A stretch of DNA of 46,154 nucleotides from an uncultured Flavobacteriales bacterium (lineage in GTDB: Bacteria; Bacteroidota; Bacteroidia; Flavobacteriales; UBA1820), in the NCBI GenBank assembly GCA_938023515.1, contig CALJDR010000025.1, positions 1-46,154 on the forward strand. Reading direction: 5' to 3'. Position numbers and translations under genes: made by a program. Under the pieces are notes generated by a model. That model saw only the letters and a list, made by a program, of their open reading frames with translations. It made no database searches and had not been told where the DNA came from. Shown piece by piece: positions 1 to 7,941 of this stretch (the first letter of the stretch is position 1; each line of letters begins with the position of its first letter).

Positions 1-30
1 TCGGCAGCGTCAGATGTGTATAAGAGACAG
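1..30 (+). other. Illumina Nextera read-1 adapter (artefact)
   Basis: The first 30 bases match the 3' part of the Nextera read-1 transposase adapter, ending in the 19-bp mosaic end that finishes TAAGAGACAG. This is library DNA, not genome. Any reading frame that starts in it (for example one beginning MCIRDS) is an artefact. Genomic sequence begins at about base 31. Confidence 0.97.
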
Positions 31-776
31 CCGCACAGGTATATCTTCGGGCAATCATCATTTTGACCGGATAAAACGTCCCGAATACTTGAAGATACAA
101 CATCCTGATAATAGCGCCGCAGAACTTCTTTCCTCAGCCGGGGGACACTCGCTTTCGCGGTTTGCCTTCCGAACAATGCCTGCTGTAGGGATTCCGACCC
201 TATCCCCAGGTCTATCCCCGCCCGGATACCCCGGGCGCAAAACTGCCGGCCGGCCGGTGTTCCGGCGATGCTCACAGCTGCTTCACAGGCTCCCTGCCCG
301 AGGTTTACGACTAAAAAATCTCCTTCTTCCCGGATATTGCCCCGACGGATGGCCGTTATGCAGCTCTCCAGCCTCGATATCACCTGCAAATGCGAGATAT
401 CGATAACGCGGCTGATATATTCCTTACACACTTGTGAAGCTCCGAAATCCACCGTTATTTTCCCTTGCAGGGACTTTTCCACCATATCTCTATACGCATA
501 CAGGAACGATGGCAGGCTTACAGTAAGGGATACCCGGCCTCCGTCTTCCGTATCGGCCAGTAAAAGTGCCATCCGGGCGAGTAACTGGAATTTTGCCCCA
601 AAAGGAGAGATTGGATTTATTTCATCCAAAATATCCTGCATTTTTCCTACCAGGTATTCTTTTTCCCGGAATTTAAGAACAAGCGGGGCGAACGAACCAT
701 CTTCGGACGAGGGAGCCAACATTCCTTCGAAAGGGCGGCAAACGCTGGGGAAAACAAAAGTTTTGAGCATAAGCAT
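31..776 (-). CDS. Actin-like ATPase (ParM/StbA-type), C-terminus cut by contig end
   Basis: An open frame of 248 codons runs leftward from an ATG at 776 into the adapter without a stop, so the 3' end is missing. The translation has actin/Hsp70-fold landmarks: a short FPSV stretch near the start as in ALP_N-domain proteins, a phosphate-2-like segment (VVNLGQGACEAAV), and just before the break an adenosine-motif-like KIYLCGG. The N-terminal phosphate-1 loop (DxGxxxTK) that should precede FPSV is absent: an in-frame TGA lies just upstream of the ATG, and neither other frame supplies the motif. Family role is filament formation in DNA or organelle segregation; the role here is unknown. The gene follows an invertible promoter and is probably the first gene of a phase-variable unit. 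A second in-frame ATG is at 770. Assignment rests on motif recognition only. Confidence 0.6.
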
Positions 777-839
777 TCGTGAGTGATATTCTTTATATCC
801 GCACGCAGGCGCTCAGGATAGAGACGATTATCATTTGCA

Positions 840-852
840 AAAAACGTACGAT
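840..852 (+). repeat. Left inverted repeat of invertible cassette
   Basis: AAAAACGTACGAT, the exact reverse complement of 995-1007. The inner core CGTACG is itself palindromic, as expected of a serine-recombinase crossover site. Confidence 0.8.
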
Positions 853-918
853 AGATAACCACACTCTCCATGCCGTCCAGCCGGGATGTGCCCATCTCCA
901 TTAAGACAGTTTAAAACA

Positions 919-951
919 AAGCCGGATACTACTATTTGTAATATCCGGCTT
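919..951. terminator. Hairpin terminator within the invertible segment
   Basis: AAGCCGGATA (919-928) pairs with TATCCGGCTT (942-951), and a further TAC/GTA pairing lies inside. Read on the minus strand the hairpin is followed by TTTGTTTT, so it can end the ribE operon transcript. Its symmetry would let it work in either orientation of the cassette. Confidence 0.7.
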
Positions 952-956
952 AAAAA

Positions 957-987
957 TTTGTCATTCCGCAAACCCTTCCTATCTTTG
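957..987 (+). promoter_or_regulatory. Consensus Bacteroidota promoter inside the invertible segment
   Basis: TTTG (957-960), a 19-bp spacer, then TATCTTTG (980-987) match the TTTG/TAnnTTTG pattern exactly. In the present orientation no rightward gene follows: the next genes to the right are read leftward. This is the main reason to call the state OFF. Confidence 0.75.
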
Positions 988-994
988 CGGTAAA

Positions 995-1007
995 ATCGTA
1001 CGTTTTT
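995..1007 (-). repeat. Right inverted repeat of invertible cassette
   Basis: ATCGTACGTTTTT, the exact reverse complement of 840-852. It lies 8 bases beyond the -7 element and 12 bases from the ribE stop. Confidence 0.8.
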
Positions 1008-1019
1008 AACCCATATTTT

Positions 1020-1607
1020 TCACTTGCCTAAAAGGCGGGCTGCGTACTTCCCTATCACATCGAATTCGAGATTGACTTTCGTTCCTTTCTTAAAGGTATG
1101 GAAATTGGTATGCTCGTAAGTAAAAGGGATGATCGCCACCGAAAAACGGCCTTTTTCACTGTCCACCACCGTCAGGCTGGTCCCGTTGACCGAAATAGAC
1201 CCTTTGGGTATAGTCACATTGCCGTAAAGGTCTTCGTCGTATTCGAAACGATAGATCCAGCTCCCGTCCTGCTGTACGACACCGGTGCATACGGCGGTCT
1301 GATCCACATGCCCTTGTACGATATGGCCGTCCAGGCGGTCGCCCAACTTCATCGAACGTTCCACATTCACTTCGGAGCCTATTTCCAATTCTCCCAGATT
1401 GGATTTTTTGAGCGTTTCGTCGATGGCCGTTACAGTATACTCGTCACCGGCGATATTTACCACCGTCAGGCACACCCCGTTGTGGGCGATGCTCTGGTCT
1501 ATTTTCAATTCACCCGTAAAATCACACCGCATGGTGATATGCAGATTGCCTTTGTCTTTTTTCAGGCCGGTCACTATGGCCATCCCTTCTACGATTCCTG
1601 TAAACAT
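1020..1607 (-). CDS. ribE: Riboflavin synthase alpha chain
   Basis: Catalyses dismutation of two 6,7-dimethyl-8-ribityllumazines to riboflavin, the last step of flavin synthesis in the cytosol. The 195-residue protein has the two tandem lumazine-binding repeats of the family. The N-terminal hallmark MFTGIVE is at 1-7, HNGVCLTV at 42-49 is matched in the second repeat by NGTSLTV at 141-147, and GHIVQGHVD is at 94-102. The C-terminal helix VIGKYAARLL is present. Length is normal. It is the last gene of the minus-strand run that starts near 10.4 kb, 55 bases after mpl, and is followed by the hairpin at 919-951. Confidence 0.97.
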   Translation of the reverse strand: MFTGIVEGMAIVTGLKKDKGNLHITMRCDFTGELKIDQSIAHNGVCLTVVNIAGDEYTVTAIDETLKKSNLGELEIGSEVNVERSMKLGDRLDGHIVQGHVDQTAVCTGVVQQDGSWIYRFEYDEDLYGNVTIPKGSISVNGTSLTVVDSEKGRFSVAIIPFTYEHTNFHTFKKGTKVNLEFDVIGKYAARLLGK

Positions 1608-1662
1608 CTATGCTTCTGTTTTATTAATTCATATTCCGTAAATCTTTTGCGGCTATGCCGTC

Positions 1663-3033
1663 TCACTCCTTCAAGCCCAGCTCTTTCAGCCAATCGGTCG
1701 CGTCCCAACTGCCGGAGCTCATGAAAAGGAATACCGTCCTATCCGTGGGGATCGCTTTTACCGCTTCGCGCAGGCTTTCGATATCGGTCTTCACTTCCAG
1801 GTCCGAATGGTCGAACTCCTCGCGCACCCACTCGGGATCGAGCGGCGGCATCCGTTTGATCTCCATCGCATGGTGGGAATAGAAAACGAATGCTTTGTCG
1901 GCCCCGGCCATCGTGCCCTTGTACTGGGGGAGGAAGTCTTTATTAAGGCTCGAATACGTGTGGAGTTCCATGCAGGCCACCACTCGGCGGTCGGGATACA
2001 ATTCCTTCACAGCGGCCACCGTGGCACGCACTTTGGACGGCGCATGGGCGAAATCCTTGAAAACGACCGTCCGGCCGTCGTCGTACTGGCGTTCCAGGCG
2101 GTTCTTAGCCCCTTTGAAATCGGCCAGGCTCAGGTAAAAATCGAGTCGGCTGACTCCGGCCTGTTCTGCGGCAAGCATCGCCGCGGACAGATTGGACATA
2201 TTGTGCCGTCCGAAAAGGGTCACCGGATACCGGTTGCCGCCATCCTGAAGATAGACATGTCCGTCCTGTATCTCGTACGGGTGCGTGGAATACGGCTCCA
2301 GCCTAAGGTCCATATCCGGCCGCTCGTCGAAAGCCTGGCGGACGATACGCACCACTTCCGGGTCTTCGGAGTTGTATATCAATACGGCCCCTTTTTCGAG
2401 GCTCTGGATGAACTTCACGAAAGAATCGGTATAACTCTCATACGTCTTGAACACGTTCATATGATCCCACGCGATTCCCGATATCACGGCCACATGTGGG
2501 TGGTAATGCAGGAATTTGGAACGCATATCCAGCGGGGAACTGAGGTATTCGTCCCCTTCGATCACGATCGTTCCGGCATCCTCTGTCAGTTCGACCATCC
2601 GGTCGAAACCGTCTATCGAGGCCCCCACCAGATAATCCGTTTTCACCCCGGCGTACTGCATGGCGTGCAGGATCATGGCCGTAATGGTCGTCTTTCCGTG
2701 CGAACCGGCCACTACGATACGTTTCTTTTCCTCCGACTCGTGGTAGATAAATTCCGGGTAGGAGAATATCTTCAGCCCCAGTTCGCGGGCGCGGGCCAGT
2801 TCCGGATTGTCTATCCGGGCGTGCATGCCCAGTATCACCGCATCGATATCCGGGGTAATCTTTTCCGGGTACCACCCTTCCTGCTGCGGTAAAAGGCCGG
2901 CTTCGGCCAGCCGCGTGTGGGACGGTTCATAGATCACGTCGTCCGAGCCGGTGATCGTATGTCCTTTCTTTTGGAGGGTGAGCGCTAAATTGTGCATCGC
3001 GGCACCTCCTATGGCTATAAAGTGTATTCTCAT
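1663..3033 (-). CDS. mpl: UDP-N-acetylmuramate:murein peptide ligase (Mpl)
   Basis: A Mur-ligase that attaches recycled murein tripeptide to UDP-MurNAc in the cytosol. In 456 residues it shows the Rossmann-type start (IHFIAIGGAAM, 3-13), the ATP loop GSHGKTT (110-116), EGDEY (159-163) and ISGIAWDHMNVF (184-195), then a C-terminal domain with DFAHAPSKV. The AWDHMNVF signature and the HAPSK variant favour Mpl over MurC, whose start is otherwise similar. It lies in a run with dUTPase, a HAD phosphatase and riboflavin synthase, 19 bases after the HAD gene, so co-transcription is likely. Confidence 0.9.
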   Translation of the reverse strand: MRIHFIAIGGAAMHNLALTLQKKGHTITGSDDVIYEPSHTRLAEAGLLPQQEGWYPEKITPDIDAVILGMHARIDNPELARARELGLKIFSYPEFIYHESEEKKRIVVAGSHGKTTITAMILHAMQYAGVKTDYLVGASIDGFDRMVELTEDAGTIVIEGDEYLSSPLDMRSKFLHYHPHVAVISGIAWDHMNVFKTYESYTDSFVKFIQSLEKGAVLIYNSEDPEVVRIVRQAFDERPDMDLRLEPYSTHPYEIQDGHVYLQDGGNRYPVTLFGRHNMSNLSAAMLAAEQAGVSRLDFYLSLADFKGAKNRLERQYDDGRTVVFKDFAHAPSKVRATVAAVKELYPDRRVVACMELHTYSSLNKDFLPQYKGTMAGADKAFVFYSHHAMEIKRMPPLDPEWVREEFDHSDLEVKTDIESLREAVKAIPTDRTVFLFMSSGSWDATDWLKELGLKE

Positions 3034-3052
3034 GGTCTTGTCGTTTTTCGAT

Positions 3053-3787
3053 TCAAAAAATATCCGTCAGCTCCGTCAGAGACTGTATTTCGGAGACATT
3101 CCCACGCCCGGACACGGCGTGTTTCTTTCCGTTGGGATTGAACCACACGGCCCGGGGGAAACCGGCGTCGAGGGCAGCCAGGACGTCGTTGTCCATATCG
3201 TCGCCTATCATCGCACAGCGGGCAGCCTCCACGCCCGCCTTGCGGACGGCATAATCGAATATCGCCCGGGACGGCTTCTTGGCGCCCGCCTCTTCGGAGG
3301 TCACCATACCGCTAATGTACGGATTTATGGCGGGATTATTTATTTTTATGGCCTGCACTTCGGAAAACCCGTTGGTCAGCAGCCACACCGGATACCGCGC
3401 GGACAGTTCCTCTAAAACCTGCTGCGCGCCGGGAAAAAGGTTTTTCTTGCGGGGGCAAATGTCCAGGTACATCTGGGCGAAACGTTCTGCCAAGCCGTTA
3501 TCCCGGATGGAAAACAGGGCCAGTGCATCTGCGAAACGGCGCGTGCGGAGTTGGCTCTTCTCGATAACGCCGCGCCGGTATTCGTCCCACATACGGTCGT
3601 TTATCACATGGTAGCGCAAAATGAAAGCCTCTTCCGTCAAACCGTTGCGGCCAACGAGTCCGAGATTGTGCAGCGTTTCGGCCAGCGCCTCCCCCGAATT
3701 TCGCTCGAAATCCCACAGGGTATGGTCCAGATCAAAGAACAGCACGTCCGAACGATCTGCTACACCGCTTTTCCTGTTGTCCGTCAT
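3053..3787 (-). CDS. HAD-family hydrolase, YjjG-like nucleotidase type
   Basis: A 244-residue haloacid-dehalogenase phosphatase. Motif I is FFDLDHTLWDF with nucleophile and acid Asp near 19 and 21. Motif II is LLTNGF, motif III the Lys of GAKKPSRAIF, and motif IV IGDDMDNDV. The sequence resembles the YjjG/PynA pyrimidine nucleotidases, which dephosphorylate non-canonical dUMP-like nucleotides; that would fit its overlap with dUTPase, but substrate is inference. I chose the ATG at 3787 because it overlaps the dut stop as ATGA, which implies translational coupling. A longer frame from 3868 lies entirely inside dut. Confidence 0.88.
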   Translation of the reverse strand: MTDNRKSGVADRSDVLFFDLDHTLWDFERNSGEALAETLHNLGLVGRNGLTEEAFILRYHVINDRMWDEYRRGVIEKSQLRTRRFADALALFSIRDNGLAERFAQMYLDICPRKKNLFPGAQQVLEELSARYPVWLLTNGFSEVQAIKINNPAINPYISGMVTSEEAGAKKPSRAIFDYAVRKAGVEAARCAMIGDDMDNDVLAALDAGFPRAVWFNPNGKKHAVSGRGNVSEIQSLTELTDIF

Positions 3788-4230
3788 TTCTTTTCGGCGG
3801 CCGTTCCCGTCGAGCCGAACCCGCCTGCCCCGCGCTGGGTCTGGTCGAGCGAATCGACCGGCTCCCACTGGGCCGTTTCATGGCGGGCAATGACCATCTG
3901 CGCGATCCGGTCGCCGTCGTTTATTACAAAATCTTCCTTCGACAAATTAGCCAGGATGACCCCTATCTCTCCGCGGTAATCCGCATCGATGGTGCCGGGC
4001 GAGTTCAGACAGGTAATGCCGCTTTTTATCGCCAGCCCGCTGCGGGGGCGCACCTGCGCCTCATAGCCTTCCGGAAGGGCGATAAAGAGGCCCGTAGGCA
4101 CGATCGTGCGCTCCATCGGGCGGAGCGTCACCGGGGCGTCCACATTGGCCCGGAGGTCCATTCCCGCAGAAAGCGGAGTCTGATATGAAGGAAGCGCATG
4201 GCGCGACCGGTTTATTATCTTTATTTTCAT
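3784..4230 (-). CDS. dut: dUTP diphosphatase
   Basis: Hydrolyses dUTP to dUMP and pyrophosphate, keeping uracil out of DNA and feeding dTMP synthesis. All five motifs of the trimeric family are visible in 148 residues: AGMDL (22-26), RPRSGLA (61-67), GTIDADYRGE (79-88, catalytic Asp), DRIAQMV (107-113) and the glycine-rich C-terminal arm RGAGGFGSTG (133-142). Its stop overlaps the start of the HAD phosphatase and it follows the flippase by 12 bases. Confidence 0.97.
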   Translation of the reverse strand: MKIKIINRSRHALPSYQTPLSAGMDLRANVDAPVTLRPMERTIVPTGLFIALPEGYEAQVRPRSGLAIKSGITCLNSPGTIDADYRGEIGVILANLSKEDFVINDGDRIAQMVIARHETAQWEPVDSLDQTQRGAGGFGSTGTAAEKK

Positions 4231-4242
4231 ACAATATAATTA

Positions 4243-5670
4243 TTAGGAAAATACTTTTTTGAAATTCTTCCGCTCCACGAAGTACACCACCGCGCAGAAA
4301 ACGGCAAACAAGGCGTTCCCCACCAGAACATTACCGTCGAGCAGGTACCAGGACACGTATCCGCATCCCCAGCCCAGCAAAAGGTACAGTACTATTTTCG
4401 GGATATTGTAAGGCACCGGGTAAAAATACTGGCCGAACGCAAACGATACCAGCATCATCACCCCATATGTAGCCAGATGCGACCAGGCGGCGGCCATATA
4501 TCCGAAGCGCGGCACCCCGTAAAATATCACCGTCGTAGTCACTACCGCCCCGAGTATGGAAATGTAAGCACCCCATTTGGTGCGGTCGGTCAGTTTGTAC
4601 CACATCGACAGGTTATAATACAACCCCAGGAATACGTTGGCAAACAGGACTATGGGCACAATATCGATCCCCGCCTGGTACTCGGAACCGATGAACAGGT
4701 CCTTCAACCAGGGAAGATTGGCCATAATACCCACATACATGGCCGATACGGTCACCGTGAAATACAGCGTCACGGTCGCATACGTCTGGCGGGCGTCGCG
4801 GTCGCGGGCATGGGAGAAAAAGAAAGGCTCCATCGCCAGACGGAAAGCCTGGACGAAAAGCGTAATGAATATGGCCAGCTTAAAGCATACGCCATACACT
4901 CCCAGCCAATATTCCGACACATCGGCCGGCAAAAGCATACGCAAGAACACCCGGTCCATCGTTTCGTTCACTACATAGGCCGTACCGCCGATCAGGATCG
5001 GCCAGCCGTATTTCAGCATCTTTTTCCACAGTGCCTTGTTCAGGTACAGGGCGAACTTTTTCAGTTCCCCGCTGAGCAGCAGCAGGACAAAGGCGCTCCC
5101 CGCCACATTGCTGATGAAGATGCTCTTCACATCCACCTCCATGATCCCGTAATGCGGCAGGAAATAAAGAAGGATAAGGTTCAGCAAAACCATCAGGCCT
5201 ATCCCCGCCACGCGGACCATCGCATATTTAAAAGCCTGGTTGTCCAGCCTCAGTTTGGCGAACGGGATCACAGCATAGGTATCCATGGCCACGATCAGCA
5301 CAAAATAGAGCAAGCAGGCGGCCTGATCGCCGTAATCGACAAAATCCGCAATCTGGCGGTAAAAGGCCAGTCCACCGACCATCAGGATAGTCGTGGAAAA
5401 GAAAAGAGAGGTAAAAGCCGTATCCGCCACCTTCTTCCGGTCGCAGGACGGATCGCTGGAATACCGGAAAAAAGCGGTCTCCATCCCGTAAGTGAGCACT
5501 ACGTTGAGTAATGCCGCCCAGGCATACAGGTAATTCACGATACCCAATCTTTCAGGAGGCAATATCCAGTTGCTCCACATAGGCGTGAGCAAATAATTGA
5601 GCAACCTCCCGGCCATCGATGAGATGCCGTAATACGCCGTCTGCCCGGTAAGGCTTTTGAGTACTCCCAT
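4243..5670 (-). CDS. Polysaccharide/lipid-linked oligosaccharide flippase (MOP superfamily)
   Basis: A 475-residue polytopic inner-membrane protein with roughly a dozen hydrophobic helices and the Wzx-like N-terminus (TAYYGISSMAGRLLNYLL). Such proteins flip undecaprenyl-linked saccharides across the inner membrane. No glycosyltransferase cluster is next to it. It sits instead in an envelope/cell-wall housekeeping run with an EnvC-like protein and Mpl, so a general envelope role is as likely as O-antigen export. The substrate cannot be read from the sequence. Confidence 0.85.
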   Translation of the reverse strand: MGVLKSLTGQTAYYGISSMAGRLLNYLLTPMWSNWILPPERLGIVNYLYAWAALLNVVLTYGMETAFFRYSSDPSCDRKKVADTAFTSLFFSTTILMVGGLAFYRQIADFVDYGDQAACLLYFVLIVAMDTYAVIPFAKLRLDNQAFKYAMVRVAGIGLMVLLNLILLYFLPHYGIMEVDVKSIFISNVAGSAFVLLLLSGELKKFALYLNKALWKKMLKYGWPILIGGTAYVVNETMDRVFLRMLLPADVSEYWLGVYGVCFKLAIFITLFVQAFRLAMEPFFFSHARDRDARQTYATVTLYFTVTVSAMYVGIMANLPWLKDLFIGSEYQAGIDIVPIVLFANVFLGLYYNLSMWYKLTDRTKWGAYISILGAVVTTTVIFYGVPRFGYMAAAWSHLATYGVMMLVSFAFGQYFYPVPYNIPKIVLYLLLGWGCGYVSWYLLDGNVLVGNALFAVFCAVVYFVERKNFKKVFS

Positions 5671-5748
5671 TCTTTTTATTTTCTTATCGAGCCGAACCTT
5701 TTTCCCAAAGGCCGGCTCCTATCCGATTATCCTTTTTCGGTTCGCCTG

Positions 5749-6708
5749 TTATTTAAAAAACAGCAACCCCAACCCCGCCAATATGATCAGGTACCACCTC
5801 ATCAAGCCCCGGGAAGCCCTTCCGTCTTCGAAAGAAAAGAAACGAGCCACCACAGCCGCGAAAGGCAGCGCGAAAAATACAGCCAGGTATTTGTATACGG
5901 GCAGGATAGCGACGATCAATATCGCGCAAACGCATATGGCCGAAATAGCCAGGAAACGTTTTTTGCGGGGAACCGTCTCTCCGCCTGCGAATTTCCAATA
6001 TTTTCCGTAAGCATACAACATAGCTAACAGCAGGCAAACGGCATAAAAATAAAATCCGTCCGCCTTGAACACTTTCTCCGTATAAGGCATCGCGAACAAA
6101 CTGCGAGAAAATTCCGGGAAAAATGAATTTCCTCCGGCAAAGACCACCTCGTAAGTTAAAAGCAAAATATAGGAGGCCGCCACTCCGGCCAGCGGGATGA
6201 GCCAGTTCCGGATATCGGACGGCGAAAAAAGGAGAATCCCCATATAAACGGCCAAGAGGAATACTGCCGCCGCCGGTACAAACCAACCGGCCAGTATCAC
6301 AAAAAACGAAGCGAAAAAAATATGGGCCTTTTCCACACCGGGATTATCCTGCATCCGCATCACGTTGTACAGGGAAAAAACGATTAGCATATTGGATATC
6401 AGATAATCCGAAAAGAACATAAGCGTCGGTACAGTCAAAAAAAACGCCCCGTATACCACCGGTACTTTCCAAAGGTTTTGCGGCCGGAACATATCCGAGA
6501 GGGCCAGTGCCGAAAAAAAGGCAGAAACGAGCACCAACCCGATATTGACTGCTGCATCGGCAAAAGGAGCCGCCGACACATTACACCACGGCACCCAGCG
6601 GATGGAAAAATTGACCATACACAACACTCCTACGGCTGCCACCGACAGGATCAGCAACATCAGGTGCCCGCCCGCGGGCAGCGTATTGGCTCGGATATCC
6701 GTTCTCAT
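5749..6708 (-). CDS. Multi-pass membrane protein, DUF6427-like
   Basis: I recognise this only as resembling the DUF6427 family of Bacteroidota. From the ATG at 6708 it is 319 residues with about eight to ten hydrophobic segments, a central NMLIVFSLYNVMRMQ stretch and a short charged C-terminus. I preferred 6708, 17 bases after the EnvC stop, over the longer frame from 6777, whose first 23 residues overlap the EnvC gene and are not membrane-like. Position between an EnvC-like protein and a flippase suggests an envelope role. Function is unknown. Confidence 0.75.
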   Translation of the reverse strand: MRTDIRANTLPAGGHLMLLILSVAAVGVLCMVNFSIRWVPWCNVSAAPFADAAVNIGLVLVSAFFSALALSDMFRPQNLWKVPVVYGAFFLTVPTLMFFSDYLISNMLIVFSLYNVMRMQDNPGVEKAHIFFASFFVILAGWFVPAAAVFLLAVYMGILLFSPSDIRNWLIPLAGVAASYILLLTYEVVFAGGNSFFPEFSRSLFAMPYTEKVFKADGFYFYAVCLLLAMLYAYGKYWKFAGGETVPRKKRFLAISAICVCAILIVAILPVYKYLAVFFALPFAAVVARFFSFEDGRASRGLMRWYLIILAGLGLLFFK

Positions 6709-6724
6709 CGAGGTTCGTATCCCA

Positions 6725-7927
6725 TCAGCGTGCCAGCCAAAGCTCCGGATCCTGTTTTTCAGTCCCGTCGAACACACAGAAGGTAAGTATCGTTTTATTT
6801 TCGAATTTGTCCGTATAGATTTTTCCGATCACCTGTTTGGTGGATACCTTGTCCCCCTGTTTCACCTGGACAGAAACCAGATCGCCATAGACGGTAAAAT
6901 ACTTCCCGTGGCTTACGAACACGTTTATCAGGCCATTTTGCTTCTGGACACGGGTTACCGTACCCGAAAAAACGGCCCGGGCATTTGTTCCCTCCGGGGC
7001 CGAAATGGAAATGCCCGGATTGGATATCTGGACATTGAGTCCCGGATAGGTCTGGTTTCCGAAAGGAATATAGACCATACCCTGTCCCACCGGCCAGGGA
7101 AGGCGCCCCTTGTTCTGGGCAAAATCGGCGGAAAGCTGTTTGGCCTCCGGGGTCATGCCGGCTCCCGCTGTTCCTTTGCCGCCGCTCTTCTTGCGCTGGG
7201 CGGCCAGTTCCTTGGCAATAATATCATCGATAGCCTGCTGGATACGAGTCGCGTTTTTCTTCTTTTCGCTTAGCTCCTTCTCCAATTGCTTTTTGTTCTT
7301 TTGCAGGGAAGACAACAGTCCTTGGATCTTTGTCTGGTCGGCCTTTAGTTTATCCATTTCGGAGGTCTGCTCGGCCAAGAGCTTGGTTTTCTCTCCTCTG
7401 AGAGCCCTGAGTTCGGCCAGTGCCTTCTGTGCCTGCTCATTTTTGGAACGGACTTCCTGCCCCCGCTTGCGGATGGCATCCACATACTCCCGGATATATT
7501 TCCCACGGCGGTATGCCTGCAAAAAACTATCCGAAGACAGGATGTACATCAGACGGACCCCCGAGGACTTGTTTTTCTCGTAGCTGACGCACATTTTGGC
7601 ATAAGAAGCCTTCAGCGTATCCAGTTCGCGGGTGAGCCGTTGGGTTTCCGTTGTTTTCACTCCGATCTGGGTGTCCAGGATACCGATATCCGTATTGATC
7701 GTTTTTATCAGCTTCTCGCGGATCCGCACTTTCGAACGCAGGCTTTGGAGCTCCACCGTCTTGGACTTCTGGTTCTTCGTATTGGCGGCAATGGCGGCAT
7801 TGAGCCGGGACATATCGTCCTGCAGCTGCCGCTTTTGTTTTTCCAGCGAAGTCTTGGATTGGGAATATCCGCCGGCGCAAAAAAGGAGCGCCGACGCAAA
7901 GAACAGATATTTGACCGTCGTTTTCAT
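6725..7927 (-). CDS. EnvC-like murein hydrolase activator (coiled coil plus degenerate LytM domain)
   Basis: A 400-residue exported protein: signal peptide 1-22 (MKTTVKYLFF...), a long coiled coil to about 245, a Gly/Ala linker, and a C-terminal LytM (M23-fold) domain from about 275. The zinc ligands of active M23 peptidases are replaced: the HxGxD motif reads YPGLN and the final HxH region reads LTFCVF. Like E. coli EnvC it is therefore probably an allosteric activator of an amidase at division, not an enzyme. It lies between a DUF4292 lipoprotein and a DUF6427-like membrane protein. Confidence 0.9.
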   Translation of the reverse strand: MKTTVKYLFFASALLFCAGGYSQSKTSLEKQKRQLQDDMSRLNAAIAANTKNQKSKTVELQSLRSKVRIREKLIKTINTDIGILDTQIGVKTTETQRLTRELDTLKASYAKMCVSYEKNKSSGVRLMYILSSDSFLQAYRRGKYIREYVDAIRKRGQEVRSKNEQAQKALAELRALRGEKTKLLAEQTSEMDKLKADQTKIQGLLSSLQKNKKQLEKELSEKKKNATRIQQAIDDIIAKELAAQRKKSGGKGTAGAGMTPEAKQLSADFAQNKGRLPWPVGQGMVYIPFGNQTYPGLNVQISNPGISISAPEGTNARAVFSGTVTRVQKQNGLINVFVSHGKYFTVYGDLVSVQVKQGDKVSTKQVIGKIYTDKFENKTILTFCVFDGTEKQDPELWLAR

Positions 7928-7941
7928 GTGCCGTATCCGGT

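Larger units (their letters stand above)
840..1007. promoter_or_regulatory. Putative invertible promoter cassette, OFF orientation
   Basis: Perfect 13-bp inverted repeats bound a 168-bp segment between the riboflavin synthase stop and the actin-like gene. Inside are, in order, a hairpin (919-951) and a consensus Bacteroidota promoter (957-987) pointing right, toward the back of ribE and away from the actin-like gene. Inversion would place the promoter about 85 bases upstream of the ATG at 776, reading into the gene, with the hairpin behind it as insulation from ribE read-through. This is the architecture of Bacteroides phase-variable promoters. The repeat core (AAACGTACGA) also resembles the Mpi recombination core as I remember it. 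Inversion itself is inferred. Confidence 0.72.

Noticed and set aside
14..406. Plus-strand ORF starting MCIRDS
   Set aside because: It starts in Nextera adapter and lies opposite the actin-like gene.
647..901. 84-residue minus-strand ORF (MEMGTSRLDG...)
   Set aside because: It overlaps the actin-like frame and the invertible repeat, has no recognisable motif, and its first part would be reversed if the segment flips.
6708..6777. Longer start for the DUF6427-like protein
   Set aside because: The extension overlaps the EnvC gene and has no membrane character.
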